Source: Spirochaetes bacterium ADurb.Bin215
GTDB lineage: Bacteria; Spirochaetota; Spirochaetia; Treponematales; Treponemataceae
Direction: 5' to 3'
Length of the DNA stretch: 52,468 bases
NCBI GenBank assembly: GCA_002070025.1
Contig: MWCL01000010.1
Span: 1 to 52,468 of the forward strand
Part shown: positions 52,001 to 52,468 of the stretch, piece by piece
How the letters are laid out: each line of letters opens with the position of its first letter
Position numbering within the stretch: the stretch's first letter is position 1
The notes under the pieces: generated by a model
Seen by the model: only the letters and a program-made list of their open reading frames with translations
Told to the model about the DNA's origin: nothing
Database searches by the model: none
Position numbers and translations under genes: made by a program

Positions 52001-52060
52001 ACAATTTTGGTAGCAGTCTTCAACAATTTCGGTAGCAGTTTTCAACAATTTTGATAGCAG
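52001..52060. repeat. 22-bp tandem repeats between IS66 and fabF
   Basis: Two full 22-bp units (52017-52038 and 52039-52060) and one 16-bp partial unit (52001-52016), cut by the IS end. The minus-strand consensus is CTGCTAYCRAAATTGTTGAA plus two bases. Each unit has a TCAA...TTGA quasi-palindrome. The unit at 52039-52059 is identical over 21 nt to 38448-38468 at the 3' end of murD. Confidence 0.85.
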
Positions 52061-52062
52061 TA

Positions 52063-52468
52063 TCAGATTTTCCCGAAAAGCAGCGAACAGTTCTGCCCGC
52101 CGAACCCGAACGAGTTCGAAATTGCCGCGTGTACAACCCGATCCCGCGCCGTGTTGGGCGTGTAGTCCAGGGTACAGTCCGGGTCGGGATGTTCATAGTT
52201 GATGGTGGGGTGAATAACACCGTCGCGCAGGGAGAGAATCGCGGCGATGGCGCCGATCGCGCCAGCAGCGCCGAGCGTGTGCCCGATCATGGATTTGGTG
52301 GAACTCACTGATAGCTTGTCGGCATGGGCACCGAAGGCAGAGCGGATGGCGAGTGTTTCTACGGTGTCGTTGGCGCGCGTGGAAGTGCCGTGCGCGTTGA
52401 TGTAGCCCACCGTATCGGGGGAAATTCCCCCGGATCGGAGCGCCTCAGTCATGGCGCGGGCGGCCTGT
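52063..52468 (-). CDS. fabF: 3-oxoacyl-[acyl-carrier-protein] synthase II, C-terminal part
   Basis: The last 134 codons of a KAS II condensing enzyme of fatty-acid elongation; the N-terminal part and nucleophile Cys lie beyond the window. Both active-site histidines are present in NAHGTST and [19 protein letters not shown] carries the conserved Lys, and the C-terminus NSFGFGGQN is diagnostic. Translation is on the minus strand and ends at 52063, two bases before the 22-bp repeats. Confidence 0.95.
   Translation of the reverse strand, partial: QAARAMTEALRSGGISPDTVGYINAHGTSTRANDTVETLAIRSAFGAHADKLSVSSTKSMIGHTLGAAGAIGAIAAILSLRDGVIHPTINYEHPDPDCTLDYTPNTARDRVVHAAISNSFGFGGQNCSLLFGKI

Overview
The window is a high-GC bacterial chromosome segment. 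It is most likely from a spirochaete of the Treponema/Spirochaeta group. This rests on gene content: two adenylate-cyclase-type sensor genes (7TM-DISM and CHASE2), a GldA/GldF/GldG/DUF4340 ABC operon, a FecR protein, several long proteins of spirochaete-only character, and cell-wall genes with unusual MurE and DapF-like sequences. Genus-level placement is inference.

Layout. 1-4871 (minus): prp and rplU, then argS, pgeF and an unknown 570-aa protein. 4909-5466: tRNA-Glu(CTC) and tRNA-Gln(CTG), with a 70-bp hairpin-repeat array between them. 5478-9052 (minus): apt, tsaD, a YibQ-type deacetylase, and a group 2 sigma factor whose gene follows a near-perfect sigma-54 promoter. 9148-17961 (minus): one long run of kamA-like, M20 peptidase, galE, ABC-F, SH3 lipoprotein and MFS-HEAT. 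17986-25663: pepF, a SUMF1-fold protein (minus), a DISM adenylate cyclase, a RecQ-like helicase, a small membrane protein (minus), and hisH. hisF follows to 26421. 26426-31063 (minus): a Gld-type ABC operon. 31116-35127: queD (minus) diverges from murE-ddl-dapF-like. 35110-38463: a fecR-like gene diverges from an unknown gene and murD.

38527-40721 is a decayed patch. A CHASE2 gene with a frameshift and a beta-barrel-like gene with an internal TGA face each other, and both have lost their 3' ends. 40968-44284 (minus) is dapA-asd-lysA. 44408-49499 carries a YihY-cNMP fusion, glmS and guaA. An intact IS66-family element (49628-52000) sits between guaA and the 3' end of fabF, next to 22-bp tandem repeats.

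How the genes fit together. Much of the window serves the cell envelope: glmS, murE, murD, ddl, the dapA/asd/lysA branch, pgeF, the deacetylase and galE. A cAMP theme links the DISM cyclase, the broken CHASE2 gene and a membrane protein with a cyclic-nucleotide-binding-like tail.

Two regulatory observations stand out. First, a -24/-12 promoter drives an RpoD/RpoS-like sigma factor, reminiscent of the Borrelia RpoN-RpoS cascade. Second, at least ten transcription-unit-first genes have a -10 box only 6-9 nt before the start codon, and most have no Shine-Dalgarno sequence, which predicts widespread leaderless mRNAs. All assignments come from reading the sequence; no database search was run.
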